Below the pieces are notes generated by a model. It did no database searches. It was not told the DNA's origin and worked only from the letters and a program-made list of their open reading frames with translations. Made by a program: the position numbers and the translations under genes. From Caulobacter sp. (GTDB lineage: Bacteria; Pseudomonadota; Alphaproteobacteria; Caulobacterales; Caulobacteraceae), in assembly GCA_029866155.1 (NCBI GenBank), contig JARWZW010000010.1:33788-97787 (forward strand): a stretch of 64,000 bases of DNA, in the 5' to 3' direction. Shown piece after piece: positions 29,516-37,646 of the stretch (the first letter of the stretch is position 1; every line of letters starts with the position of its first letter).

Positions 29516-29550
29516 AAGTATTCTGAGCCGCCCCAGAGGAGACGTTTCCC

Positions 29551-30201
29551 ATGCCCGAAGTGGTCCTGACCGGCGCAGCAGGCCGAATTGAAGGTCGCTA
29601 TTCCCCCGGGAAGCGCGAGAATGCCCCCATTGCCCTGATCCTGCATCCACATCCGCGCGCCGGGGGTCACATGAACCACCCTGTGGCGGTTCAGATGTAT
29701 CACCTCTTCATGAAGCGGGGCTTTTCCACCCTCCGGTTCAATTTCCGCGGCGTGGGGCGCAGCCAGGGTGAGTTTGACGGCGGCATCGGCGAACTGGCCG
29801 ACGCAGCGACCGCCCTGGACTGGTTGCAGACCACCAACCCCACGGCGACCCAGTGCTGGGTGGCCGGCTACAGCTTCGGGGCCTGGGTCTCGATGCAGCT
29901 TCTGATGCGCCGGCCGGAGACAGACGGTTTCATCAGCGTGTCACCGCCAGCCAATATGTACGATTTCAGCTTCCTCGCCCCCTGCCCCGCCTCAGGCCTC
30001 TTCCTGCATGGCTCCAACGACACCGTTGTTCCCCATGTCGAGGTGGAGCGGGTGGTGACCAAACTGCGCTCCCAGAAGGGTATCGTCATCGATTACGAAC
30101 TGATCGAGGGCGCGACCCACTTCTGGGCTGAAAACCTTCCGAACGTCGAACAACAGGTCGGCGACTATCTCGACAAACGCCTTGCTGCAGAGCCTGCCTG
30201 A
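29551..30201 (+). CDS. Alpha/beta hydrolase
   Basis: A cytoplasmic 216-residue alpha/beta-hydrolase. The oxyanion segment is [16 protein letters not shown], the nucleophile elbow is AGYSFGAW, the acid is near [10 protein letters not shown], and the catalytic His is in EGATHFW. This group (KANL3/dienelactone-hydrolase-like) is common next to ppa or suf genes in alphaproteobacteria, with unknown substrate. It is preceded by a CCAGAGGAGACG ribosome-binding site. Its stop shares a base with the ppa start (TGATG), so the two are coupled. Confidence 0.85.
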   Translation: MPEVVLTGAAGRIEGRYSPGKRENAPIALILHPHPRAGGHMNHPVAVQMYHLFMKRGFSTLRFNFRGVGRSQGEFDGGIGELADAATALDWLQTTNPTATQCWVAGYSFGAWVSMQLLMRRPETDGFISVSPPANMYDFSFLAPCPASGLFLHGSNDTVVPHVEVERVVTKLRSQKGIVIDYELIEGATHFWAENLPNVEQQVGDYLDKRLAAEPA

Positions 30202-30737
30202 TGAATCTGGACGCCATCGCCATCGGCAAGAATCCCCCCGTCGACGTCAATGTCGTCATCGAAGTGCCCCTGGGCGGCGAACCGATCAAATACGAACTCG
30301 ACAAGGACGCAGGGGTCCTGATCGTTGACCGGTTTCTCTACACGTCCATGCGGTATCCGGGGAACTACGGCTTTATCCCCCACACCCTGTCGGGCGACGG
30401 CGATCCCTGCGACGTCATTGTGCTGAACACCCGCGCCATTGTGCCGGGCGCCGTCATGAGCTGCCGGATCGTCGGCGTGCTCCTGATGGAGGACCAGGCC
30501 GGGATCGACGAGAAGCTGATCGCTGTCCCCTCGTCCCACCTGACGGCGCGCTATGACAGCGTGAAATCCTACACCGACCTGCCCCAGATCACCCTGGACC
30601 AGATCGAGCACTTCTTCAGCCACTACAAGGACCTCGAGCCCGGCAAGTGGGTCAAGGTCAGTGGCTGGGGCGATGCCGAGCAGGCGCATCAAATGGTGCT
30701 GGACGGTATCGAGCGGGCCCGCGCCCAAAAGGCCTGA
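30201..30737 (+). CDS. ppa: Inorganic pyrophosphatase (family I)
   Basis: A soluble family I pyrophosphatase of 178 residues that hydrolyses PPi and pulls biosynthetic reactions forward. Active-site residues are visible in [37 protein letters not shown] and the signature [11 protein letters not shown] (metal-binding Asp triad). [14 protein letters not shown] closes the domain. It is translationally coupled to the upstream hydrolase and convergent with the NamZ-like gene 31 bp away. Confidence 0.97.
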   Translation: MNLDAIAIGKNPPVDVNVVIEVPLGGEPIKYELDKDAGVLIVDRFLYTSMRYPGNYGFIPHTLSGDGDPCDVIVLNTRAIVPGAVMSCRIVGVLLMEDQAGIDEKLIAVPSSHLTARYDSVKSYTDLPQITLDQIEHFFSHYKDLEPGKWVKVSGWGDAEQAHQMVLDGIERARAQKA

Positions 30738-30768
30738 TCCAGCACAGGCCCGCAGGCCATCGCCCGGG

Positions 30769-31974
30769 TCAATAGAGCAGGAAGGGTCGCCGGACTTCGA
30801 TCCAGGCCTGCTCGTCGCGCCCTGCAATGGCGTCGAGATCGCCGGCTTCGGACGCCGGATCATCAACCCATTGTCTCAGGCCGGGGCCGCCGTTGATCAC
30901 GTCTATGGCCAGCCGGTCGAGCACATATTCGTAGGGAAAATCCCGCCACAGCGGGTAGCCGGGATAGAGCTGCGCTATGGCCTTGAAGGCCAGGGCCTGA
31001 AGCCGCCAGGGCTGGAAAGCCTGATGGTCGTAACCCGGCCCCTCGGTGTGGATCTGGACCCCGCTGCACAGGGCGCCGACATGCTTGTGGAAGGTCGGCT
31101 CGAAGTTGCAGGCGCGCAGCTGGCAGCCGCGCAGCCATTGCGGCGCCAGGGTCCGCATCCGCGAAACAACATCGGCGGCGTCTATGTCCGGCGCTCCGAA
31201 CAGTTCCAGCGGCCGGGTGGTGCCACGCCCCTCGGACAGGGTCGCGCCTTCCAGCATGACGGTCCCGGCATAGGCCCGGGCCATCCAGAGATTTGGCGCA
31301 TTGGGGCTGGGGTTGATCCATGTGCGCTCGCCCAGGGGCCAGCCAAATCCGGGCCCCTCGTCAGGACGCCACCCCTCCATCCCGATCACCCGGTAGTCGA
31401 CCTCCAGCCGGTTGGCGGCGATGAACCAATGACCCAGTTCGCCGAGAGTCATGCCGTGGCGCATGGGCATGGGGCCGGCGCCGACGAAACTCTCCCAGCC
31501 GGGCAGAAGGGTCATGCCCTCCACCGGCCGGCCGGCCGGATTGGGCCGGTCCAGAACCCAGACCGCCTTTCCATGCTCGGCCGCGGCCTCCAGCACATAG
31601 AGAAGCGTCGTGATGAAGGTGTAGATGCGGCAGCCAAGGTCCTGCAGGTCGACCAGGATGACATCAAAGGTCCCCATGGACTGACCGGTCGGCCGCCGGA
31701 CCTCGCCGTACAGGCTGAAGACCGGGATGCCGTGGACAGGATCATTGAAGTCCGGCGACTCCATCATGTTGTCCTGCTTGTCGCCGCGCAGGCCATGCTG
31801 CGGACCAAAGGCCGCCGTGACCTTCAGGTCCGGGCAGGCGATCAGGGCGTCCAGGGAGTGGATCAGGTCCGCCGTCACAGAGGCCGGATGAGCCAGGAGG
31901 GCCAGGCGGCGTCCCTTGAGGTCAGCCCGCAGATCGGGGTCGGCCAGCAGCCTGTCGATGCCGAATTTCACCAT
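30769..31974 (-). CDS. DUF1343 / NamZ-like exo-beta-N-acetylmuramidase
   Basis: A 401-residue member of DUF1343 (NamZ/YbbC family). Characteristic stretches are GRRLALLAHPASVT, FGPQHGLRGDKQDNM, FSLYGEVRRPTGQS, the catalytic-region motif DVILVDLQDLGCRIYTFI and VWVLDRPNPAGR. Characterised NamZ enzymes release MurNAc from the non-reducing end of peptidoglycan fragments. No signal peptide is visible at the chosen start (ATG 31974), so a cytoplasmic muropeptide-recycling role is inferred. Eight further in-frame residues upstream are possible. The stop codon of the upstream DOMON-like gene overlaps the start by 7 bp. Confidence 0.88.
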   Translation of the reverse strand: MVKFGIDRLLADPDLRADLKGRRLALLAHPASVTADLIHSLDALIACPDLKVTAAFGPQHGLRGDKQDNMMESPDFNDPVHGIPVFSLYGEVRRPTGQSMGTFDVILVDLQDLGCRIYTFITTLLYVLEAAAEHGKAVWVLDRPNPAGRPVEGMTLLPGWESFVGAGPMPMRHGMTLGELGHWFIAANRLEVDYRVIGMEGWRPDEGPGFGWPLGERTWINPSPNAPNLWMARAYAGTVMLEGATLSEGRGTTRPLELFGAPDIDAADVVSRMRTLAPQWLRGCQLRACNFEPTFHKHVGALCSGVQIHTEGPGYDHQAFQPWRLQALAFKAIAQLYPGYPLWRDFPYEYVLDRLAIDVINGGPGLRQWVDDPASEAGDLDAIAGRDEQAWIEVRRPFLLY

Positions 31975-32519
31975 TGCACCACGGTTGGAACGTCGCATGC
32001 GAAGGCGACAGGATGATGGAAGTCCGGTTTACCCGGCGGATGGGCGAGCGCCCAGAAGGATTTGCGGCCGCTGGCCTCTTCAATGATCGCGGAAAATCCC
32101 ATGCGCCAGGGACGGTCAAACGCGAGGCCTGCGGAGGCGTCCAGCTCAATAGTCGCGATCAGGCCACAGGAACCCGCCGCGCGGCGCCCGAGGGCGCTGA
32201 CGCGCGGCAGATCAAGGCTGGCCATTCCCAGGCGATACCCGTCAAAGCGATAGGCGGCCCATTGGGACGAAGGCGAGAAATTGAACTCGAGATAGCTGCC
32301 CCCGGCGCCTGAATGAATGAAGGCCTCGAAACAGGTTGCTTGCCAGAGGCCATCCGCCCGTCCCGCAGGGTGGATTGGAGGAAGCCTGATGTGCGAAACA
32401 TCGCCAAGCAAGCCGAAGGTCAGGACAAGGCTGTCAGCCGTTCCACGGCGCACGGCGACCTCCACCGATCGCACGACGTCGGTCGGGTGGTCAGGATGCG
32501 GGGTGAGGTCCAGTCGCAT
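31968..32519 (-). CDS. DOMON-like domain protein
   Basis: A 183-residue protein with the features of the alphaproteobacterial DOMON-like family: ADGLWQATCFEAFI, YLEFNFSPSSQWAAYRFDGY, and a closing SFWALAHPPGKPDFHHPVAF. The family has a carbohydrate-binding-like beta sandwich and no established function. No signal peptide is seen. It overlaps the NamZ-like gene by 7 bp, so a role with peptidoglycan sugar recycling is a reasonable inference only. It is divergent from tyrS across 208 bp. Confidence 0.8.
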   Translation of the reverse strand: MRLDLTPHPDHPTDVVRSVEVAVRRGTADSLVLTFGLLGDVSHIRLPPIHPAGRADGLWQATCFEAFIHSGAGGSYLEFNFSPSSQWAAYRFDGYRLGMASLDLPRVSALGRRAAGSCGLIATIELDASAGLAFDRPWRMGFSAIIEEASGRKSFWALAHPPGKPDFHHPVAFACDVPTVVQW

Positions 32520-32727
32520 GGACTCTGGATAGCGACAGCTTGACGCCGGTCAATCGGGAACGCTATGCGCAACCGGATGATCGCTGCCCGCCCCCCCTCC
32601 AGCCTCTATCATCCCCGCTCGTCCTGACGAGCGGCGCTGCGATCGCATGCCGCGTCCCACCGGCGGCATGTGCTCCCTCCCGAACACCAAACAGCGTCGC
32701 CGGCCCCTGTCCAAAAGGAGCCTTCCC

Positions 32728-34038
32728 ATGTCTATCGACTTGCAGACCGATCCACCCGTGATACAGGCCGCCGCCATGACCGACGCGCCTCAATTCAAGT
32801 CCGCCTTCCTGCGCACCATGCGCGAACGGGGCTTCATCCATCAGATCACCCATCCGGACGACCTGGATGCGGCGGCGACCGATGGCTTGATCACCGGCTA
32901 CATCGGGTTCGACGCCACGGCTCCCAGCCTGCATGTCGGAAGCCTAATCCAGATCATGCTGCTGCGCCGCCTGCAGCAGGCCGGTCACAAGCCGATCGTC
33001 CTGATGGGCGGCGGCACCACCAAGGTGGGTGACCCGTCCGGCAAGGACGAGGCCCGAAAGATGCTCACCGAAGATGACATCAAGGCCAATATCGCCAGCA
33101 TCCAGCAGGTCTTCGCTAAATTTCTGACCTTCGGGGACGGACCGACCGACGCCATAATCGTCAACAACGACGATTGGCTGAGCAAGCTGGGCTACATCGA
33201 CTTCCTGCGGGAGTTCGGCGTCCATTTCACGATCAACCGGATGCTGGCCTTTGACTCGGTCAAGCTGCGGCTGGATCGCGAACAGCCCCTGACCTTCCTT
33301 GAATTCAATTACATGTTGATGCAGGCCACGGACTTTCTGGAGCTGAACCGGCGGTTCGGGTGCAGTCTCCAGATGGGCGGCTCGGACCAGTGGGGAAACA
33401 TCCTCAACGGCGTCGAGTTGATCCGACGGGTCGACGCCAGGCCCGCCTTCGGCATGACCACGCCTCTCCTCTCGACCTCATCCGGCGCCAAGATGGGCAA
33501 GACGGCGGCCGGAGCGGTCTGGCTCAATGCCGACCTTCGCAGCCCCTATGACTACTGGCAGTTCTGGCGCAACACCGAGGATGCCGATGTCGGCCGGTTC
33601 CTGGCTCTGTTCACCGACCTGCCCATGGACGAGGTCAATCGCCTGGCATCCCTGGATGGCGCAGCGATCAACGACGCCAAGAAGGTGCTGGCCGACGAGG
33701 CGACCCGGATGCTGCACGGAGAAGAGGCTGCAGCCCTGGCCAGACAGGCGGCGACAGCCGCGTTCGAACAGGGCGCCCTCTCCCAGGAACTGCCGACCAT
33801 CAGCGTTTCAAGCGCCGTCCTGGCCGAGGGGATCATGCTGGCCGCCCTTGCCGTTGACGCAGGCCTCGCCAGCTCCCGAGGGGAAGCGCGCCGGCTCGCC
33901 CAGGGCGGCGGGCTTCGCCTGAACGACCAACAGGTCACCGACGGCATGCAGATGGTGACCCCCGCCGACCTCATAGAGGGAGTCGTCAAACTGGCGGCCG
34001 GCAAGAAGAAGATCGTTCTCGTTCGGCCCGTCGATTGA
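32728..34038 (+). CDS. tyrS: Tyrosyl-tRNA synthetase
   Basis: A class I synthetase of 436 residues that charges tRNA-Tyr. The HIGH-type motif is PSLHVGS, the tyrosine pocket includes [17 protein letters not shown] and MQATDFLEL, and the KMSKS-type loop is KMGKT. A C-terminal S4 RNA-binding domain ([19 protein letters not shown]) is present. The ATG at 32728 is chosen because AAAAGGAG lies seven bp upstream. Internal ATG 32776 ([11 protein letters not shown]) is the other option and matches the usual N-terminus more closely. bcp follows 18 bp downstream. Confidence 0.95.
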   Translation: MSIDLQTDPPVIQAAAMTDAPQFKSAFLRTMRERGFIHQITHPDDLDAAATDGLITGYIGFDATAPSLHVGSLIQIMLLRRLQQAGHKPIVLMGGGTTKVGDPSGKDEARKMLTEDDIKANIASIQQVFAKFLTFGDGPTDAIIVNNDDWLSKLGYIDFLREFGVHFTINRMLAFDSVKLRLDREQPLTFLEFNYMLMQATDFLELNRRFGCSLQMGGSDQWGNILNGVELIRRVDARPAFGMTTPLLSTSSGAKMGKTAAGAVWLNADLRSPYDYWQFWRNTEDADVGRFLALFTDLPMDEVNRLASLDGAAINDAKKVLADEATRMLHGEEAAALARQAATAAFEQGALSQELPTISVSSAVLAEGIMLAALAVDAGLASSRGEARRLAQGGGLRLNDQQVTDGMQMVTPADLIEGVVKLAAGKKKIVLVRPVD

Positions 34039-34056
34039 CCAGCAAGGATTGAACCC

Positions 34057-34530
34057 ATGACCAAGAACCTCGCCATCGGCGACCCGGCGCCCGACTTCGA
34101 GCTTCCCACGGACCAGGGCCAGGTCAGCCTGGCTGGCCTGAAGGGTCAGGTCGCCATCGTCTATTTCTATCCAAAGGACGATACAGGCGGATGCACCAAC
34201 CAGGCCAAGGCCTTCACCGCCGCGCTGCCCGATCTTGAAGCCCTGGGGGCGATTGTCATCGGGGTTTCCAAGGACAGCCTGGCCAGCCACGCCAAGTTCC
34301 GCGCCAAGCATGAGCTTGGCGTCGTGCTGGCGTCGGACAAGGACAGCGATGTGATCGAGCGGTTCGGCGCCTGGGTCGAGAAGAGCATGTATGGGCGGAC
34401 CTATATGGGTATCGATCGCTCAACCTGGCTCATCGATCGGGAGGGCGTGCTCCGCGCCATCTGGCGCAAGGTCAAGGTTCCCGGGCATGTGGAGGCGGTC
34501 CTGTCCGCGGTCAAAAGCCTGGGCGTCTGA
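34057..34530 (+). CDS. bcp: Peroxiredoxin, BCP/PrxQ type
   Basis: A thiol peroxidase of 157 residues that reduces peroxides with thioredoxin. The fold opens AIGDPAPDFELPTDQGQ, and the peroxidatic cysteine is in DDTGGCTNQAKAF. Two changes from canonical Bcp are visible: the Pro before Cys is Gly (usual TPGC), and the position of the helix-2 resolving Cys is Lys, so it should act as a 1-Cys type or resolve with a partner. Later motifs (GVSKDSLASHAKFRAKH, GIDRSTWLIDREG) are normal. Probably cotranscribed with tyrS. Confidence 0.9.
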   Translation: MTKNLAIGDPAPDFELPTDQGQVSLAGLKGQVAIVYFYPKDDTGGCTNQAKAFTAALPDLEALGAIVIGVSKDSLASHAKFRAKHELGVVLASDKDSDVIERFGAWVEKSMYGRTYMGIDRSTWLIDREGVLRAIWRKVKVPGHVEAVLSAVKSLGV

Positions 34531-34588
34531 AGAGAACGGGGTCAGGGGCTGGCCTGCTGACGGTCCTGCTCTGGAAGAATATTCCCTA

Positions 34589-34633
34589 TTCAGGGGCGGA
34601 ACCGCCCCAATCCGGGGCGCTTCCGCCCCTGAA
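34589..34633. repeat. Nested inverted repeat of two hairpins (REPIN-like)
   Basis: TTCAGGGGCGGAA (34589-34601) is perfectly complementary to TTCCGCCCCTGAA (34621-34633), with an inner GCCCC/GGGGC pair. Each arm also folds alone: GGGGCGGAACCGCCCC (34593-34608) and GGGGCGCTTCCGCCCC (34614-34629), each a 6-bp stem with a tetraloop. Two inverted REP-type hairpins with a 5-bp spacer is the layout of a REPIN. It lies in the 260-bp gap before the M23 gene, with no T run, so it is not a typical terminator. Confidence 0.65.
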
Positions 34634-34790
34634 CTGCCTTTACAGGTTCTAGCCAGGCCGTCCTGGAACCGTTTCCTGTTTGAAATCGTTGCAGTTCGGC
34701 GATAGTTGACGCCTACCGCGCGAAGGGCCTTGCGCGACCTGATCACTTCCATGCATATCCGCCTCGGACAGAATACGGGTATCGGGGGCT

Positions 34791-35942
34791 ATGGCGTTTT
34801 CACGCTTGCGACAGGTACGCAGAGCTCTTCAGGAGCTTTTTCCAGAACGGCACCTGTATGTCCGCTCCGGCGGCGAAATGCGCGGCTATGTGCTGTCTAC
34901 CGGCAAGCAATTGGCCGGGGCCGGCTTCATAGCGCTGATTTCACTCTGGATGGGCGTCTGTACCGCCGCAATGCTGGTCAACGCCCTGTCGGCCGGTGAA
35001 TCCGACCAGGAACTGGTCAAGCAGAAGGCCTATTTCGAACGGGTCACGGCAGACCGGCAGGCCAGGCTGAACAGCGCCATGGCCCAACTCAACGCCACAA
35101 ACGGCTCGCTTGGCGACCTCGCCATGACCGTCGAAAAGCGCCACGCAGCCCTCGCCCAACTGTTCCAGGAATTCAAGGGCGTGCCCGGGGCAGCTGAAGC
35201 GCTGGCCCCCGCCAAGCCCCGGCTTCTGGCCAAGAGTCCTGTCGAGCGTGTGCAGTACACGAGGATGGACCAGGAACGGCTTATCGAAACCGCAGACAAC
35301 TTTGCTCGATCCAGAGCGGAGCGACTTCGGGCGGCCTTTCGTCTCGCGGGGCTGACGCCGGACAACTTCGCCTCCAGAGGCGCCGCCCTCGGCGGCCCGC
35401 TGATCGAGGCTCGCGACCCCCGGGCCCTGGCGGTGGTGCTGGACGTGGATGAGGATTTCGCCCGCCGGATCCAGCGCGCCGCCTCGAACATGTCAGATAT
35501 GCGGGGCCTTTCCGAGGCCTCCAAGTCCCTGCCCTTCTACCGGCCAACGGCTGCGGCGGCTGTTTCGAGCAGCTATGGCGTCCGGCTGGACCCCTTTACC
35601 CGCCGGCCCGCCTTCCATTCGGGCCTGGACTTCCCTGGCGGCTTTTTCACCCCGATCCTGGCGACGGCCCCCGGGGTCGTCTCGTTTACCGGCGTGCGGT
35701 CAGGATATGGCAACACTGTTGAGCTAGACCATGGTCGTGGTTTCAAGACCCGCTACGCCCACCTGCAGGGGATTGCGGTTTCCGTAGGCCAGCGTGTCGG
35801 CATAGGTCAGCGGATTGGCGCCATGGGATCAACAGGCCGCTCAACCGGCCCCCATCTGCACTATGAAATCTGGGTCGGCGGTCGCCCCCAGAACCCCAAC
35901 CGTTTTTTGAGAGCCGGTGAATATGTTCAGCAAGCCCGCTAA
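34791..35942 (+). CDS. M23 family metallopeptidase with membrane anchor, bactofilin-linked
   Basis: A 383-residue cell-wall endopeptidase. A cytoplasmic basic stretch precedes one transmembrane helix (residues 43-65, AGAGFIALISLWMGVCTAAM). A periplasmic coiled-coil region follows to about residue 250, then a LytM/M23 domain. Zinc ligands are in HSGLDFPGG, and HLHYEIW; the start of the domain is SSSYGVRLDPFTRRPAFHSG. The gene overlaps the bactofilin gene by 20 bp. In Hyphomonas and Rhodomicrobium an M23 peptidase encoded next to a bactofilin (LmdC) directs shape; this is a likely counterpart. It probably cuts peptidoglycan at sites set by the bactofilin. Confidence 0.9.
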   Translation: MAFSRLRQVRRALQELFPERHLYVRSGGEMRGYVLSTGKQLAGAGFIALISLWMGVCTAAMLVNALSAGESDQELVKQKAYFERVTADRQARLNSAMAQLNATNGSLGDLAMTVEKRHAALAQLFQEFKGVPGAAEALAPAKPRLLAKSPVERVQYTRMDQERLIETADNFARSRAERLRAAFRLAGLTPDNFASRGAALGGPLIEARDPRALAVVLDVDEDFARRIQRAASNMSDMRGLSEASKSLPFYRPTAAAAVSSSYGVRLDPFTRRPAFHSGLDFPGGFFTPILATAPGVVSFTGVRSGYGNTVELDHGRGFKTRYAHLQGIAVSVGQRVGIGQRIGAMGSTGRSTGPHLHYEIWVGGRPQNPNRFLRAGEYVQQAR

Positions 35943-36432
35943 CAAGCCCTCCACGCCGGTCGCCAAGCCGGCCTCAGCCCCCGAACCGATCGCCAGCCAG
36001 GTCGCCATCGAGGCGCCTCGCGCCAAACCTCGCGTCGCCTCGCTGATTTCCAGCGGCATTAGCATTGATGGCGGTGTCACCGGTGACGGCGAACTGCAGA
36101 TCGACGGGATCGTGCGCGGTGATGTCCGCGTGGGCCGGCTGACGGTCGGAGAAACAGGCCATATCGAAGGCTCGGTCTATGCCGAGGCCGCCGAGGTCCG
36201 GGGCCGCATCGTCGGTTCGGTAACAGCCAAGCAGGTTCGCCTGTACGGCACTTCCTATATCGATGGCGACATCACCCATGAGCAGCTGGCCATGGAAACC
36301 GGCGCCTTCTTCCAGGGCCGCAGCCTGAAATTCCAGCGCCCGCCGGCGCCGCCTTCCGCCCCTGCTCCGACCCCGGTCAGCATGAGTGCGCCGGCAGACA
36401 CAGGCCTGGACATGCCTCGGCCGATCAGCTGA
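35923..36432 (+). CDS. bacA: Bactofilin
   Basis: A 169-residue cytoskeletal polymer protein. An N-terminal Pro/Ala-rich tail precedes the beta-helix core (about residues 40-140), with repeated Ile/Val/Gly turns: ISIDGGVTGDGELQIDGIVR, DVRVGRLTVGETGHIEGSVY, IVGSVTAKQVRLYGTSYIDG. A Pro-rich C-terminal tail ends the protein. Bactofilins assemble into membrane-bound filaments that localise cell-wall enzymes, in Caulobacter at the stalk base. The start is ATG 35923 within the end of the M23 gene; GTG 35917 is an alternative. A terminator follows. Confidence 0.92.
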   Translation: MFSKPANKPSTPVAKPASAPEPIASQVAIEAPRAKPRVASLISSGISIDGGVTGDGELQIDGIVRGDVRVGRLTVGETGHIEGSVYAEAAEVRGRIVGSVTAKQVRLYGTSYIDGDITHEQLAMETGAFFQGRSLKFQRPPAPPSAPAPTPVSMSAPADTGLDMPRPIS

Positions 36433-36458
36433 ATTCGGCCAATCGCTCTATCTGAAAG

Positions 36459-36488
36459 AGCCCGTCGCCTCTGGCGGCGGGGCTTTTT
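36459..36488 (+). terminator. Rho-independent terminator after the bactofilin gene
   Basis: AGCCCGTCGCC pairs with GGCGGCGGGGCT (one bulged position) around TCT, followed by TTTTT. It lies 26 bp past the bacA stop codon. Confidence 0.85.
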
Positions 36489-36550
36489 GCTGCCTGACCC
36501 TTCGGGACAGGGCGTCGGATCATAAAGGAACAGGCGCTAGTTCAGAATGT

Positions 36551-36602
36551 TAGAGCCTGTTTCGATCCGACCCCCGCTTCGCACTTTTCCGAACATGCTC
36601 TA
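36551..36602. repeat. Imperfect inverted repeat ending in TGCTCTA
   Basis: The ends TAGAGCCTGTTTCGA and TCCGAACATGCTCTA are near-complementary, with a CTTCGCACTTTTCC core. This resembles the dispersed intergenic 'AGAGCATG...CATGCTCT' elements of alphaproteobacteria. It reaches the msrB stop codon, so it may also act in msrB mRNA 3' processing. Confidence 0.5.
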
Positions 36603-37088
36603 GGCGGGCAGGAACTTCAGGGCGGCCCCGTTGTTGCACCAGCGAAAGCCTGTGGGCCTCGGACCGTCCGCAAACAAATGGCCCTGATGTCCGAGACAAC
36701 GGGCGCAATGGTATTCGGTTCTCGGGATCAGCAGCGAGAAATCCTGCTTGCGGCCGACGTTCTTCTCGATGGCCTTGAAGAAGCTGGGCCAGCCTGTACC
36801 GGACTCGTACTTCCAGTCGCTCTTGAAGAGGGGCAGGCTGCATCCGGCGCAGACATAGACCCCTTTCCGCTTTTCCCGGTTGAGCGGGCTAGTTCCGGGC
36901 CGCTCCGTGTCGGCCTTTCGTAGAACCCGATAGGCTTCCGGGCCCAGGCGCTGGCGCCATTGCGCATCGGTCAGTCGGCGCAGTGGCGATGAGGCAAAAT
37001 CAGAGTCACCCGCCAGGGCGGGCCGACTGGCGAGGCTGGCGAGCAGGCCGGCGGAGGCCAGCAGCAGATGTCGGCGTTTGAGGTCCAT
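36600..37088 (-). CDS. msrB: Exported methionine sulfoxide reductase MsrB
   Basis: MsrB reduces methionine-R-sulfoxide. The 162-residue protein begins with a signal that looks Tat-like (MDLKRRHLLLASAGLLASLA), so it works in the periplasm. The zinc pairs are CAGC and CARC. Core motifs LFKSDWKYESGTGWPSFF and YHCARCLGHQGHLFADGP are intact. The catalytic Cys motif reads RWCNNGAALKF rather than the usual RYCxNSASL. The ATG at 37088 is chosen because it starts the signal peptide; an upstream in-frame codon would add 13 unrelated residues. Confidence 0.9.
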   Translation of the reverse strand: MDLKRRHLLLASAGLLASLASRPALAGDSDFASSPLRRLTDAQWRQRLGPEAYRVLRKADTERPGTSPLNREKRKGVYVCAGCSLPLFKSDWKYESGTGWPSFFKAIEKNVGRKQDFSLLIPRTEYHCARCLGHQGHLFADGPRPTGFRWCNNGAALKFLPA

Positions 37089-37187
37089 GGGTCCAATATG
37101 GCGCTGCAGGGCGGCGAGACCAGTCACAGCTCGACACAGTCGGTTGAAGCCCCGTGAAGACAGCCAGGAGAACCTGCCCCGGCGCGC

Positions 37188-37646
37188 CTAGTTCTCTGTC
37201 GCCCCGGCCCTGCGCCAGAGATAGAGCACATCAGGCTCCTGTTCCTCGTTACCGGATCCGTCCGTCATCCGGACAACAGAAAATCCCGCCCGTTCGTAAA
37301 AGGCCCGGGCTCGCAGATTGCGCTGAAAGGCCCAAAGCCGGAGGACCGAGCCAGATCGGCGCGCGTCCTCAAGAAGGGCGAAGCCGACTCCGCAGCCCTG
37401 CCGGTGCGGATGGACATAGAGATGGTGCAGCCAGTCCTGGCCCGAAGCCGCGAACCCTGCCAACTGTTGATCCAGGACGGCCAGAACGACCCTTTGGCTG
37501 GCCAGAACCTCCTCGCGAAAGAAGGCCAGATCCTCCTGCGGCGTGTGCGGGTCCAATAGCCAGGGCATGGCCGTCCGTCTGCTCAGCCGGTGCAGGCGGG
37601 CGACCTCGCCAGCGTCCTCGAGGGTCGCCACCCTCAGCGTCAGCAT
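37188..37646 (-). CDS. GNAT family N-acetyltransferase
   Basis: A 152-residue acetyltransferase. The acetyl-CoA loop is YVHPHRQGCGVGFALLEDAR (motif A), followed by LWAFQRNLRARAFYERAGF, the typical motif B of GNAT enzymes. The substrate is unknown. The start codon overlaps the argC stop codon by one base, so it is cotranslated with argC, but a role in arginine synthesis is not implied by the sequence. Confidence 0.88.
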   Translation of the reverse strand: MLTLRVATLEDAGEVARLHRLSRRTAMPWLLDPHTPQEDLAFFREEVLASQRVVLAVLDQQLAGFAASGQDWLHHLYVHPHRQGCGVGFALLEDARRSGSVLRLWAFQRNLRARAFYERAGFSVVRMTDGSGNEEQEPDVLYLWRRAGATEN

